Assembly (NCBI GenBank): GCA_030428405.1
Contig: JAUIEH010000050.1
Coordinates: forward strand, 1 to 10,708
Direction of reading: 5' to 3'
From: Alphaproteobacteria bacterium
Lineage (GTDB): Bacteria; Pseudomonadota; Alphaproteobacteria; Caulobacterales; Maricaulaceae
DNA: 10,708 bases
This document shows, piece by piece, positions 1-5,742 of this stretch. The notes below the pieces were generated by a model, which saw nothing but the letters and a program-made list of their open reading frames with translations, did not search any database and was not told where the DNA came from. Every line of letters starts with the position of its first letter. Positions within the stretch are counted from its first letter, which is position 1. The translations under genes were made by a program, and so were the position numbers.

Positions 1-66
1 GGCGTGAATAGGAAGCGCGCGATGCTCGTCTATGAGGAGGCGCGCGCGGGAGACGCTGCTGCGTGA
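1..66 (+). CDS. 3' end of an unidentified CDS (partial)
   Basis: Frame 1 is open from the window edge to a TGA at 64-66 and reads GVNRKRAMLVYEEARAGDAA followed by A and stop. The stop overlaps the GTG start of the next gene in a GTGA arrangement, which is typical of translationally coupled genes and is the main reason to think this short tail is real. Only 21 residues are visible, so no family can be assigned. The tail is charged, helical-looking and has no membrane segment. Confidence 0.45.
   Translation, partial: GVNRKRAMLVYEEARAGDAAA
48..52 (+). promoter_or_regulatory. Ribosome binding site of the membrane protein at 63
   Basis: GGGAG lies 10 bases before the GTG at 63. It supports that GTG as the start even though it falls inside the end of the upstream reading frame. 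Confidence 0.5.
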
Positions 67-542
67 CATTCATCTATTTCGCCGCGCTGATGATCGGCGG
101 CTTCATTCTGGTGTTGAGCGTCATCACGGTCATCCGGATGCTCAATGTGCGCGCCGAAGCCGCGCGCGAATGGGCTGCGCGCAGTGAAGCCGGCGAGATA
201 GAGGGCGTGGACGCGGCGGGCTTTCGCCGCGCTTATCTGCGCGCCTTCGGGCCCCGCGGTCAGATTTTCACGCTTGCGACTTTGCTGACGGCGGGCGCCA
301 TGACCCTGCCGGCGCTGGCGCTGACCTCGCAGATCTGGCGCGCCGTCATTCGCGCCACGTTCGAGCCCGGCTCGACCCATTGGGCGATTGAGGGCGGGTT
401 GGTCTGGCAGTTCTATATCTTCTTTTCGATCATCATTGTCTGGGCGGTCGTGGCGGCCTTATTCGCGCAGCGCTATCACAAGCGCCGGCCGGGCAAGTTT
501 CACGACGAGCTCACTCGCGTGCGCGCGGGGCTTGAGCGCTAG
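63..542 (+). CDS. Small three-helix membrane protein of unknown function
   Basis: The 159-residue product starts with GTG, overlapping the stop codon of the preceding frame. Three hydrophobic stretches are visible: about residues 4-27 (FIYFAALMIGGFILVLSVI), 68-92 (IFTLATLLTAGAMTLPALAL) and 113-136 (LVWQFYIFFSIIIVWAVVAA). The two polar segments are basic: residues 28-66 are rich in Arg, Ala and Glu, and the tail after 137 contains RYHKRRPGK. I recognise no catalytic motif and do not know the family. gloA begins 25 bases downstream on the same strand, so the two are probably co-transcribed, but that does not reveal a function. The long open frame, the spaced helices and the RBS make a real gene likely. 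Confidence 0.8.
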   Translation: MTFIYFAALMIGGFILVLSVITVIRMLNVRAEAAREWAARSEAGEIEGVDAAGFRRAYLRAFGPRGQIFTLATLLTAGAMTLPALALTSQIWRAVIRATFEPGSTHWAIEGGLVWQFYIFFSIIIVWAVVAALFAQRYHKRRPGKFHDELTRVRAGLER

Positions 543-555
543 GCGCAACGAAGAC

Positions 556-560
556 GGGAG
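556..560 (+). promoter_or_regulatory. Ribosome binding site deciding the gloA start
   Basis: GGGAG stands 7 bases before the GTG at 568. The same frame is open far upstream (back to 388), so this site, together with the metal ligand His5, decides where gloA begins. Confidence 0.65.
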
Positions 561-567
561 AACGACC

Positions 568-1032
568 GTGGAATATCTGCACTCAATGCTGAGGATCAGC
601 GATGTCGACGCCTCGCTGCGCTTTTTCTGCGAGGGCCTGGGCTTGCGCGAAATCCGCCGCATGGACAGCGAGAAGGGCCGTTTCACGCTGATCTTTCTGG
701 CCTCGCCCGAGGACATCGAGCGTGGCGGCTTCACGGGCGAGGAGCAGCCGATCCCGGCAGGTCTGCCGTGCGTCGAGCTGACCCATAACTGGGACCCGGA
801 AGATTATGACGGCGGCCGCAATTTCGGCCATCTCGCGTACCGCGTCGCCGACATCTATGCGGTGTGCGAGCGCCTGGAAGGCATGGGCTATACGATCAAC
901 CGCCCGCCGCGCGACGGCCATATGGCTTTCGTGCGCTCGCCCGACGGCATCTCGATCGAACTCCTCCAGCGCGGCGAGTCCCTCGAACCCGCCGAACCCT
1001 GGGCTAGTCGGGAAAATGTCGGCGCTTGGTGA
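568..1032 (+). CDS. gloA: Lactoylglutathione lyase (glyoxalase I)
   Basis: Glyoxalase I converts the hemithioacetal of methylglyoxal and glutathione to S-lactoylglutathione in the cytoplasm, the first step of methylglyoxal detoxification. The 154-residue product is a vicinal-oxygen-chelate fold protein with two beta-alpha-beta-beta-beta modules. The four metal ligands expected from E. coli GloA (His5, Glu56, His74, Glu122) are matched here by His5 (MEYLH), Glu70 (CVELTHNW), His88 (NFGHLAY) and Glu131 (ISIELLQ). Starting at GTG 568 places His5 exactly; the open frame extending back to 388 lies over the upstream gene and is rejected. The loop between the first Arg-rich strand and Glu70 is longer than in E. 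coli, with an extra segment around residues 47-65 (PEDIERGGFTGEEQPIPAG). Such an insertion is often associated with the Zn2+-dependent class, but metal preference cannot be settled from sequence alone. Confidence 0.93.
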   Translation: MEYLHSMLRISDVDASLRFFCEGLGLREIRRMDSEKGRFTLIFLASPEDIERGGFTGEEQPIPAGLPCVELTHNWDPEDYDGGRNFGHLAYRVADIYAVCERLEGMGYTINRPPRDGHMAFVRSPDGISIELLQRGESLEPAEPWASRENVGAW

Positions 1033-1159
1033 GGGGGGATGGCGAGCCTGAATGCGCGCCGTCATCCAGATGCGCACGGCGCGGAAGGATCTCGAGGCGG
1101 CTACGCGCCGCGCGCAGCTCGTCGGTCGAAGACGGTAGCCGCCGCGCGCTTCGATTTTC

Positions 1160-1187
1160 GAGGTCCTTCGCTTCGCTCAGGCTGACG
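1160..1187. repeat. Dispersed-repeat-like element (AGGTCCTTCGCTTCGCTCAG core)
   Basis: The stretch contains AGGTCCTTCGCTTCGCTCAG followed by GCTGACGG. Its reverse complement has the form TCAGCCTGAGCGAAGCGAAG, which resembles short intergenic repeats (TCATCCTGAGCGAAGCGAAG-like) scattered through many bacterial genomes and recognisable by a spurious ERSEG peptide. It contains a tandem CTTCG duplication and a small TCAG-G-CTGA inverted repeat. It lies in the gene-free interval 1033-1212, which otherwise holds nothing I can identify. Copy number in the genome cannot be seen from here. Confidence 0.5.
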
Positions 1188-1204
1188 GTGCATTATTTTG
1201 TACG

Positions 1205-1225
1205 CGACCGGCTCAGCCGGCGTCG
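1205..1225. terminator. Possible hairpin terminator at the end of the thioredoxin gene
   Basis: CCGGC-TCA-GCCGG at 1208-1220 is a perfect stem around the stop codon of the thioredoxin lipoprotein gene. It can be lengthened by CGA/TCG on the outside with a 2-base bulge. No T-run follows on either strand, so this is not a classical intrinsic terminator. It could act as a bidirectional stop or mRNA 3'-end stabiliser between gloA and the convergent thioredoxin gene. Confidence 0.3.
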
Positions 1226-2280
1226 AGGAAGCGCGCAAGCGTGCGTTCCAGCATCGGCCCGTCGAGTTGATCGCGCAGGGCCAATACTTCGCCCTCTGGC
1301 GACACCAAGACCAAATGCGGCACGCCGATCCAGGTGATTTCGTAGGCCTCTGCAACGTCTCCGCCGAGATCGAAATTCTCATCGCTGAAATTGCTGCCGG
1401 GGGCGTAAAGATTGGGCCAATCCATCGGCCACCGCTCTTCGCGAAACGCGATGGCGTCCTCCGGCCTGTTGTCGATTGAGATGCTGACGACCGTGAAACG
1501 ATCGCCGCCGAAACGCTCCTGGGCGCGCGCGATGATCGGCCGCTCTATGATGCACGGTCCGCACCACGTGGCCCAGAAATCCAAGAGCACATACCGACCG
1601 CGAAATTCTTCGCTGCTCACCACGCGATCGGAGCCAAGTTCGCTCAAAACGAAATCGGGAGCGGGCCCGCCGACGACGACCGCGTTTTCGGGATCAAGCA
1701 AACGAATGGCGAGCCGCAAGCCATTGAGTTCTCGGTATGGTGCGAGCCGGCGAAAAGTTGCGGCGTACGCATCCATGCGCCCGTTGCGCCGCTCCAATTG
1801 CGCAAGCCGCACCAACGCCCACGCCTGCACCGTCTCGTCCTCATTACTGCGCGCCATTTCCTCGAGGAAGGCGCGCGCCGTATCCGGGGGCGCATCTTCG
1901 GCGACACGGCGTATCGCGTCCTGCGGTTGGCGGGTCCAAGCCGGGGAATTCGGCGGCGCAGCTTCGATGATTTCAGCATAGTCGGAGGACGTTATCGGCG
2001 TGTTGTAGACCGGCAGCGTGGCCAGATAGACCGCGGCGGCGGCGCGGGCTTCTGCATCTCCTCTTTGGCGCATTGCCGCGCGCAAATAATCCGCCAACGG
2101 TATGATTGAGCCATTGTAAGATTCGCCGCGTTCGGCCTCGCGCTCAAACGCTCTCCATTCGCTCACATACGATCCCACGCCCGCCTCATAACGAGACTGC
2201 ACTTCGTCCGCCGTGATCGCCCCCGCTTGCGTGCAAGCCGCCAGGAAGACAATGGGCATGATGAACCTGACAAAATCCAT
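1213..2280 (-). CDS. Lipoprotein with C-terminal TlpA/AhpC-TSA-type thioredoxin domain
   Basis: The 355-residue product has a short hydrophobic leader ending in a lipobox, LAAC, with lipid-modified Cys expected at residue 16; the mature protein should be anchored on the periplasmic side of a membrane. Residues about 20-200 are an alpha-helical, Ala/Arg/Glu-rich region with no recognised motif. Residues about 203-350 form a thioredoxin fold: GGPAPDF entry (204-210), active site WCGPC (239-243) in DFWATWCGPC, and a cis-Pro loop at GVP (319-321). This resembles TlpA/ResA-like thiol:disulfide oxidoreductases that reduce or exchange disulfides in the envelope. It starts 20 bases after the M56 peptidase gene and is the last gene of that unit. 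The substrate is unknown. The redox-active domain is certain; a role as output or co-sensor of the BlaI/M56 pair is inferred only from position. Confidence 0.9.
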   Translation of the reverse strand: MDFVRFIMPIVFLAACTQAGAITADEVQSRYEAGVGSYVSEWRAFEREAERGESYNGSIIPLADYLRAAMRQRGDAEARAAAAVYLATLPVYNTPITSSDYAEIIEAAPPNSPAWTRQPQDAIRRVAEDAPPDTARAFLEEMARSNEDETVQAWALVRLAQLERRNGRMDAYAATFRRLAPYRELNGLRLAIRLLDPENAVVVGGPAPDFVLSELGSDRVVSSEEFRGRYVLLDFWATWCGPCIIERPIIARAQERFGGDRFTVVSISIDNRPEDAIAFREERWPMDWPNLYAPGSNFSDENFDLGGDVAEAYEITWIGVPHLVLVSPEGEVLALRDQLDGPMLERTLARFLDAG

Positions 2281-2289
2281 GCTGGAATT

Positions 2290-2295
2290 CTCCTA
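2290..2295 (-). promoter_or_regulatory. Ribosome binding site of the thioredoxin lipoprotein
   Basis: TAGGAG on the minus strand lies 9 bases before the ATG at 2280. It fixes the start that yields a well-formed lipoprotein leader. Confidence 0.65.
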
Positions 2296-2300
2296 TGGCG

Positions 2301-3347
2301 TCATTCAGCGCGTGAATCCGCTTGGCACCGGGTCGTGCCGTACAAGTCGACTAGGCGGTTGCTTAGCGCCGACAACATTCCAGAATCACCAAACGTCGAA
2401 AGACGCGCCGTCGTCGCCGCGGTGGCGGCTCCGGTCGTGCTCGTCATCAAGGACAGTGCAATGAGCGTGACCGAGGCTAGGCCTCTATGCTTGCGGCGAA
2501 CGCCGCGCAGAATGTGCGCCAAGCGCGTTTGGGACGCATGTCTGCGCGCACCAAATGTCGCGACTGCGCGCGACGAGATATCGGCGCCGTTATCCAGCGC
2601 CTTAAGCATCGCTTCGGCGTAGAGCTTGCGCTCGCCGCCGCCGGCAAGCGCGATCCGATCGCACGAAATCTCCGCCGCAAGACGGGCTCGTTCTGTTAGA
2701 ACGTGCACGAACGGATTAAACCAGAACAGCACTTTGACGGCTTCCAAAGCGGCGAACAACAAAGGATCGCGACGCCGCACATGCGCTAGCTCATGACCGA
2801 TCACGAGAGCGATCTGTTCAGACGACATCGAATTGAGCAGCGCTCGCGGGAACACGATCGCCGGGCGCGCGCCGCCTACGCAGAAGACCGGCGTGTTGCG
2901 GCTCGTTGTCAGTATCAGCACTGCGTTTTGCGTTTCGACGCTGGCGGGCTGCGAAGCGCGAATGATTGACCGCACGCCTCTCAGTCCCGCAGCGTACCGA
3001 ATAGCGCTGCGCAGCAGACCGGCGAAAAAAAGCGCCATGCCGGCGACCGCCAGCCACGGCAAAGCGGTGTTCGGACTTCCTGATGCGCGCTGCAGCGGCG
3101 CAGTCAAATCGGCAATCGCGAGCGCTGCGTCAATCTGCAATGACGTCGCTGGCGCCGGCATGAACGCGAAAAGGGGGGCCGCCAGCGCCGGGGCGACAGC
3201 CGCCACCAGCCACGCCAACCAATAAGACGGCCAGTCTTGATACCGATCAACGGCGCGTGACGCTATGGCATTCATCACCGCAGCCCAGACGACCGAACCT
3301 GCGAGCCACACGCATAACCAGGCAGAGAAGCTCGCGAGAGTAGTCAT
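2301..3347 (-). CDS. M56-family (BlaR1/MecR1-like) membrane metallopeptidase without sensor domain
   Basis: The 348-residue product has the layout of the peptidase half of BlaR1: hydrophobic segments near residues 4-28, 39-63 and 95-113, then a cytoplasmic zinc peptidase region with HELAH at 185-189, a likely third zinc ligand Glu226 in AAEISCD, and a final hydrophobic segment at about 289-302. In BlaR1/MecR1 this domain is activated by a signal from outside and leads to loss of BlaI/MecI repression. Those proteins carry a penicillin-binding sensor domain of about 250 residues after the last helix; here only about 45 residues follow (one Cys, no SxxK-type motif). The ATG at 3347 overlaps the TGA of the repressor gene (TGATG), implying translational coupling; a TTG one codon upstream is also possible. 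The thioredoxin lipoprotein follows after 20 bases. Confidence 0.9.
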   Translation of the reverse strand: MTTLASFSAWLCVWLAGSVVWAAVMNAIASRAVDRYQDWPSYWLAWLVAAVAPALAAPLFAFMPAPATSLQIDAALAIADLTAPLQRASGSPNTALPWLAVAGMALFFAGLLRSAIRYAAGLRGVRSIIRASQPASVETQNAVLILTTSRNTPVFCVGGARPAIVFPRALLNSMSSEQIALVIGHELAHVRRRDPLLFAALEAVKVLFWFNPFVHVLTERARLAAEISCDRIALAGGGERKLYAEAMLKALDNGADISSRAVATFGARRHASQTRLAHILRGVRRKHRGLASVTLIALSLMTSTTGAATAATTARLSTFGDSGMLSALSNRLVDLYGTTRCQADSRAE

Positions 3348-3721
3348 CAACTATCCTCGGAGTCCGCCAGCATGCGCTTGAGCTCTTCAATTTCGTCTGC
3401 TGAAAGAAATTCGTTCGCGGCGAATTGCGCCATCGGCGCAGCCGGCGCGCCTCCAAGCACGCGCTTGGCGAAGTCACGCCACATCAATGCGACAACGGAT
3501 AGTTTTCGGGCGAGCGGCACGTAAACGCGTACGCCGTGTACGTCTTTTACGTCGATCAACCCCTTTTGCTGCATGCGCTCAAGCGTCTTACGGGTCGAAG
3601 AAAGCGACCAGCGCGTGACGTTCTCGGTTCTGTCATGCAGTTCGCGCGCGCTGAGCTGCCCGTCGCGCCATAGCGGCTTCAGCAGTTCGAGCTCGATCGG
3701 CGTGGGATGAATTTGTTCCAT
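3347..3721 (-). CDS. BlaI/MecI/CopY-family winged-helix repressor
   Basis: The 124-residue length is usual for the family. The N-terminal winged-helix domain (about 5-72) shows the family pattern PTPIELELLKPLWRDGQLSA, a recognition-helix region TRWSLSSTRKTLERM (36-50), and the wing GLIDVKDVHGVRVYVPL (54-70). The C-terminal part (about 76-120) is the helical dimerisation region ending in LSADEIEELKRML. Family members repress their own operon as dimers and lose binding when cleaved or when the paired M56 protease is active. The next gene is exactly such a protease, overlapping by one base. There is no Shine-Dalgarno sequence before the ATG; a large inverted repeat begins 5 bases upstream. The inducing signal is unknown; a beta-lactam link is not supported because no beta-lactamase or penicillin-binding sensor is nearby. 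Confidence 0.92.
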   Translation of the reverse strand: MEQIHPTPIELELLKPLWRDGQLSARELHDRTENVTRWSLSSTRKTLERMQQKGLIDVKDVHGVRVYVPLARKLSVVALMWRDFAKRVLGGAPAAPMAQFAANEFLSADEIEELKRMLADSEDS

Positions 3722-3725
3722 AGGC

Positions 3726-3748
3726 CGCGACGCTAGACTAGCGTCGCG
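3726..3748. promoter_or_regulatory. Probable operator of the BlaI-type repressor (perfect 11-bp inverted repeat)
   Basis: CGCGACGCTAG and CTAGCGTCGCG flank a single central A, giving two perfect 11-base arms. The repeat ends 4 bases before the repressor ATG (3721) and overlaps the expected -10 and transcription start. Symmetry and position suit an autorepression operator bound by a BlaI dimer. The arms differ from the staphylococcal TACA-N2-TGTA half sites, so the assignment rests on position and symmetry. Confidence 0.6.
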
Positions 3749-3759
3749 AAGAGAGTCAA
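3731..3759 (-). promoter_or_regulatory. Putative promoter of the repressor-protease-thioredoxin unit
   Basis: On the minus strand TTGACT (3759-3754) is a good -35 hexamer. A -10 at 16-18 bases spacing falls inside the inverted repeat (best candidates TAGCGT or CTAGCG, both weak matches). The start of transcription would then lie at or within a few bases of the ATG at 3721. This fits the absence of a ribosome binding site and suggests a leaderless mRNA. Confidence 0.4.
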
Positions 3760-3762
3760 GTG

Positions 3763-3778
3763 GTCACATATGTGTGAC
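3763..3778. promoter_or_regulatory. Second inverted repeat upstream of the repressor promoter
   Basis: GTCACATATGTGTGAC is an inverted repeat with 7 of 8 matching positions per arm. It lies just upstream of the putative -35 TTGACT. It could be a site for another regulator or an auxiliary operator. It contains CACATATGTG, but its TCACA/TGTGA order is the reverse of a CRP site. The rest of the interval 3779-3871 shows nothing I can name. Confidence 0.4.
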
Positions 3779-3871
3779 AAAGGTCGCGGGGGTCGGCCAT
3801 GAACAATTAGAGCCGCGCTATCGAATTTGGTGAATTCCGCAGCTTCGCTCAGCAGGACGGGAAGAGCCGGC

Positions 3872-4278
3872 CTAACGGCCCTCAAGGATAATCGCCGCTC
3901 CGATAAGGGCGATGACGCCCACGCCAATCGCAATCAAAATGTAGCGGCCGATCCGGTAATTGTTCAGTACGCCCGCGATAAAGCCGGCGGCGACGAATCC
4001 AAAAAAGCCGCGAGCGGCCAGGCAAGGCCCCAAGGTTTCGCCAGACCGCCGAAGAGCGCGCCAAGCGCTCCGAAAAACCAGATGTAGATGGGAACGTCAG
4101 GGCCCCGACGTGACGGCTCGGGGCGCTGCTTTTGCGCCTCGGCCATCGTCTTGCCCAAATCAAGGGTGCTGCCCCTACCAGCGCACGACAGGCATGCGCT
4201 GCTCGTTTGGCCGTCCGGTCCAATGGAGTATTTGCGCCCGGTCCCGCCGCAGGTGATGCATCTGGAATACTCAAACAT
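3872..4278 (-). CDS. Zinc-ribbon membrane protein with a -1 frame change (DnaJ-like CxxCxGxG head)
   Basis: The first frame starts with ATG at 4278 and opens with two DnaJ-type zinc motifs: C7xxC10-GGTG and C29xxC32-AGRG, enough for one zinc site. A polar linker (37-61) and a hydrophobic segment from about residue 63 follow. Read straight, this frame stops at 3964 after 104 residues with a polar tail cut into the middle of a hydrophobic helix. The -1 frame entered at the T-run 4006-4000 continues GFVAAGFIAGVLNNYRIGRY, then ILIAIGVGVIALIGAAIIL and EGR, stopping at 3872. The combined product is 135 residues with about three membrane helices. The sequence at the junction, T TTT TTG in zero frame, fits a -1 slippery heptamer. 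A 1-base loss from a T7 run or a sequencing error would look identical. The function is unknown; the zinc head resembles the DnaJ zinc-finger module without a J-domain. Confidence 0.7.
4000..4006 (-). other. Candidate -1 frameshift site (T TTT TTG)
   Basis: The seven minus-strand bases read T TTT TTG in the zero frame of the zinc-ribbon gene. Tandem slippage by -1 would place TTT TTT in the P and A sites and join the 93-residue first part to the 42-residue membrane part. No obvious strong stem-loop or upstream Shine-Dalgarno stimulator is evident by eye. An indel in the T-run is therefore an equal or better explanation. Confidence 0.4.
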
Positions 4279-4320
4279 TCTACACGTCCGTCGTCGTTCC
4301 TCGGCGCAGCGCCGCAGCGC

Positions 4321-4611
4321 TCACCGATAGGGCGGATGCTTCGCGGCGTCGTCCGGATGCACGCCCATGATCGCATCGTGGCACGTTTCGCAGACGAAAC
4401 CGGCCTCCGAGCCGTCATGCGTGCCGCGATGGGTGTGATCGACCACGCAGGGCGCGAATGCGAACCGCGCGCGAAGCGCCGGCAGGTCAAGACGACACCT
4501 GAAATAGACCCATTCGCGACAGTTCTTGCTCCAGGCGCTTCCCCGAAACGTCTCTTCAATCCCGCGCGAAAGCATTTCGTTTTCCAGCGCGGAGAGGTGT
4601 TCGCAAACCAT
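4321..4611 (-). CDS. Small Cys/His-rich soluble protein of unknown function
   Basis: The 96-residue product has no signal peptide or membrane segment. It holds six Cys (3, 31, 39, 55, 74, 77) and six or more His, with the densest cluster VDHTHRGTH (57-65) then CETCHDAIMGVHP (74-86). The CxxCH looks like a haem motif, but a cytoplasmic protein without a signal peptide would not receive covalent haem; metal (zinc) binding is more plausible. The conserved-looking WSKNCREWVYF (27-37) and the C-terminal CxxCHDAIMG feel like a recurring proteobacterial hypothetical family, which I cannot name. AGGA lies about 10 bases before the ATG at 4611. It precedes the zinc-ribbon gene by 42 bases on the same strand, so the two may share a transcript. 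The 138-base interval 4612-4749 on its upstream side shows no gene. Confidence 0.75.
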   Translation of the reverse strand: MVCEHLSALENEMLSRGIEETFRGSAWSKNCREWVYFRCRLDLPALRARFAFAPCVVDHTHRGTHDGSEAGFVCETCHDAIMGVHPDDAAKHPPYR

Positions 4612-4749
4612 GGATCGGTTGTCCTGCGCGTCTCATGGCGAAGGGGCAGCATAACGACAATGACGCCGCCTGAGCGTAAAGCCTAGCAGTTCGCCGCGAG
4701 CCGTATCGCAGCCGACAAATGCGTAGCGGTCCGATCGATGGAGCTGGCC

Positions 4750-5589
4750 CTAAGCCGGCTCGGGCATCGTCTCGGGCGTGAAGCCCAAGACGTCGCGCAT
4801 CGAATAGAGTCCAGGCGCGCAGTTCTTGGCCCAGCGGGCGGCGACGAGCGCGCCTTTCGCGAAGATGCTGCGGTCAAAGGCGCGGTGGCCGATCGTGATC
4901 ATGGATTCATCGCCGGCGAGATGGACTTCGTGGTCGCCGACCACGCCGCCGCCGCGCAGGCTCGCAAAGCCGATCCCGCCTTTCGGTCGTGGTCCGGCCA
5001 AGCCGCCGCGCTCAACGATTTGCGCCGTGTCGAAATCAACGCCGCGACCATCCGCGGCCGCTTCGCCGAGCATGATCGCCGTGCCCGATGGCGCATCGGC
5101 CTTGGAGCGGTGATGCATCTCCACGATCTCGACGTCGAAATCATCGCCAAGATGGCGACACGCGATGCGGGTCAGCTCAGACACCAGCGTGACGCCGAGC
5201 GAAAAGTTCCGCGCGCGCACAATTGCGATTTTTTCCGCCGCCCGGCGCACGACCGCATCTTCCTCGCTGGAAAAGCCGGTTGCGCCGATGACAAGAGCCG
5301 GGCCGCCGCGCTCAGCGAGCAGGGCTGCGTGTTCCGCCGCCGCCGCCGCTGTCGAAACGTCGAGCAGGACATGAGCCTGTTCGACCGCGCTCTGAATGTC
5401 GTCGGTCGCCGTCACGCCGAGATCATCGCCGCCCACAAAGACGCCGAGATCCATGCCGACCGCGCCAGAGCCCGGCCGCACCAGACCGGCGGCGAGATGG
5501 ACGTCGCGCGCATTCGTTGCGGCGCGCAGAATAGCGGAACCGAGACGGCCGGCGGGTCCGGAAACGGCGAGCGCGAGCGGGGTGGTCAT
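4750..5589 (-). CDS. dapB: 4-hydroxy-tetrahydrodipicolinate reductase
   Basis: DapB reduces 4-hydroxy-tetrahydrodipicolinate with NAD(P)H in the cytoplasm, on the diaminopimelate route to lysine and peptidoglycan. The 279-residue product has an N-terminal Rossmann domain with the nucleotide loop SGPAGRLG (about 10-17) and GATG at 102-105. The catalytic stretch is HHRSKADAPSGTA, with the His-His pair at 159-160 and Lys163, the same numbering as His159 and Lys163 of E. coli DapB. The C-terminal GHRAFDRSIFAKGAL motif (234-248) is also typical. The start is ATG 5589, preceded by AAGGA at 9 bases; the frame runs 15 codons further upstream, but that extension is low-complexity and not homologous-looking. 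Length and motifs are complete. Linkage of dapB to dnaK-dnaJ is known in several alphaproteobacteria. Confidence 0.96.
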   Translation of the reverse strand: MTTPLALAVSGPAGRLGSAILRAATNARDVHLAAGLVRPGSGAVGMDLGVFVGGDDLGVTATDDIQSAVEQAHVLLDVSTAAAAAEHAALLAERGGPALVIGATGFSSEEDAVVRRAAEKIAIVRARNFSLGVTLVSELTRIACRHLGDDFDVEIVEMHHRSKADAPSGTAIMLGEAAADGRGVDFDTAQIVERGGLAGPRPKGGIGFASLRGGGVVGDHEVHLAGDESMITIGHRAFDRSIFAKGALVAARWAKNCAPGLYSMRDVLGFTPETMPEPA

Positions 5590-5598
5590 GGGCGGCGG

Positions 5599-5603
5599 TC
5601 CTT
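5599..5603 (-). promoter_or_regulatory. Ribosome binding site deciding the dapB start
   Basis: AAGGA on the minus strand sits 9 bases before the ATG at 5589. It favours this start over an in-frame start at 5634. Confidence 0.6.
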
Positions 5604-5611
5604 GAACTGCG

Positions 5612-5626
5612 GTCGCATATTGCGAC
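5612..5626. promoter_or_regulatory. Inverted repeat GTCGCA-TAT-TGCGAC upstream of dapB
   Basis: This is a perfect 6-bp inverted repeat with a 3-base centre, 22 bases before the dapB ATG, in the divergent interval between dapB and the CPBP protease gene. It could be a regulator binding site or a hairpin in the dapB leader. A TTGAAC (5634-5629, minus strand) next to it could be a -35, but no good -10 follows at normal spacing, so I do not call a promoter. Confidence 0.35.
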
Positions 5627-5742
5627 GCGTTCAAAGCTAAACCGCTCCGCTGACAGCGTCCATGCGGTGCAACTGTCTGCGCGCATCCAAATGGCGCCCC
5701 GGCCGCATCATTCGTTTGCGGCTGGATGGGGATGCGCGAACT

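Noticed and set aside
388..567. N-terminal extension of gloA
   Set aside because: The extra 60 codons overlap the upstream membrane protein in another frame and would displace metal ligand His5 from the N-terminus. The RBS points to GTG 568.
1213..3721. Beta-lactam resistance operon
   Set aside because: The BlaI and M56 genes are present, but the protease has no penicillin-binding sensor domain and no beta-lactamase is in the window.
4375..4392. CETCH as a covalent haem (cytochrome c) motif
   Set aside because: The protein has no signal peptide or membrane anchor, so it would not reach the periplasmic haem attachment machinery.
3882..4652. 256-codon minus-strand open frame covering both small genes
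   Set aside because: It is Arg-rich, lacks any domain, and overlaps two frames that show clear zinc motifs and membrane helices. It is the third, non-coding frame.
4738..5640. 300-codon plus-strand open frame opposite dapB
   Set aside because: It is antisense to a full set of DapB motifs with correct residue spacing. The translation has no recognisable fold.
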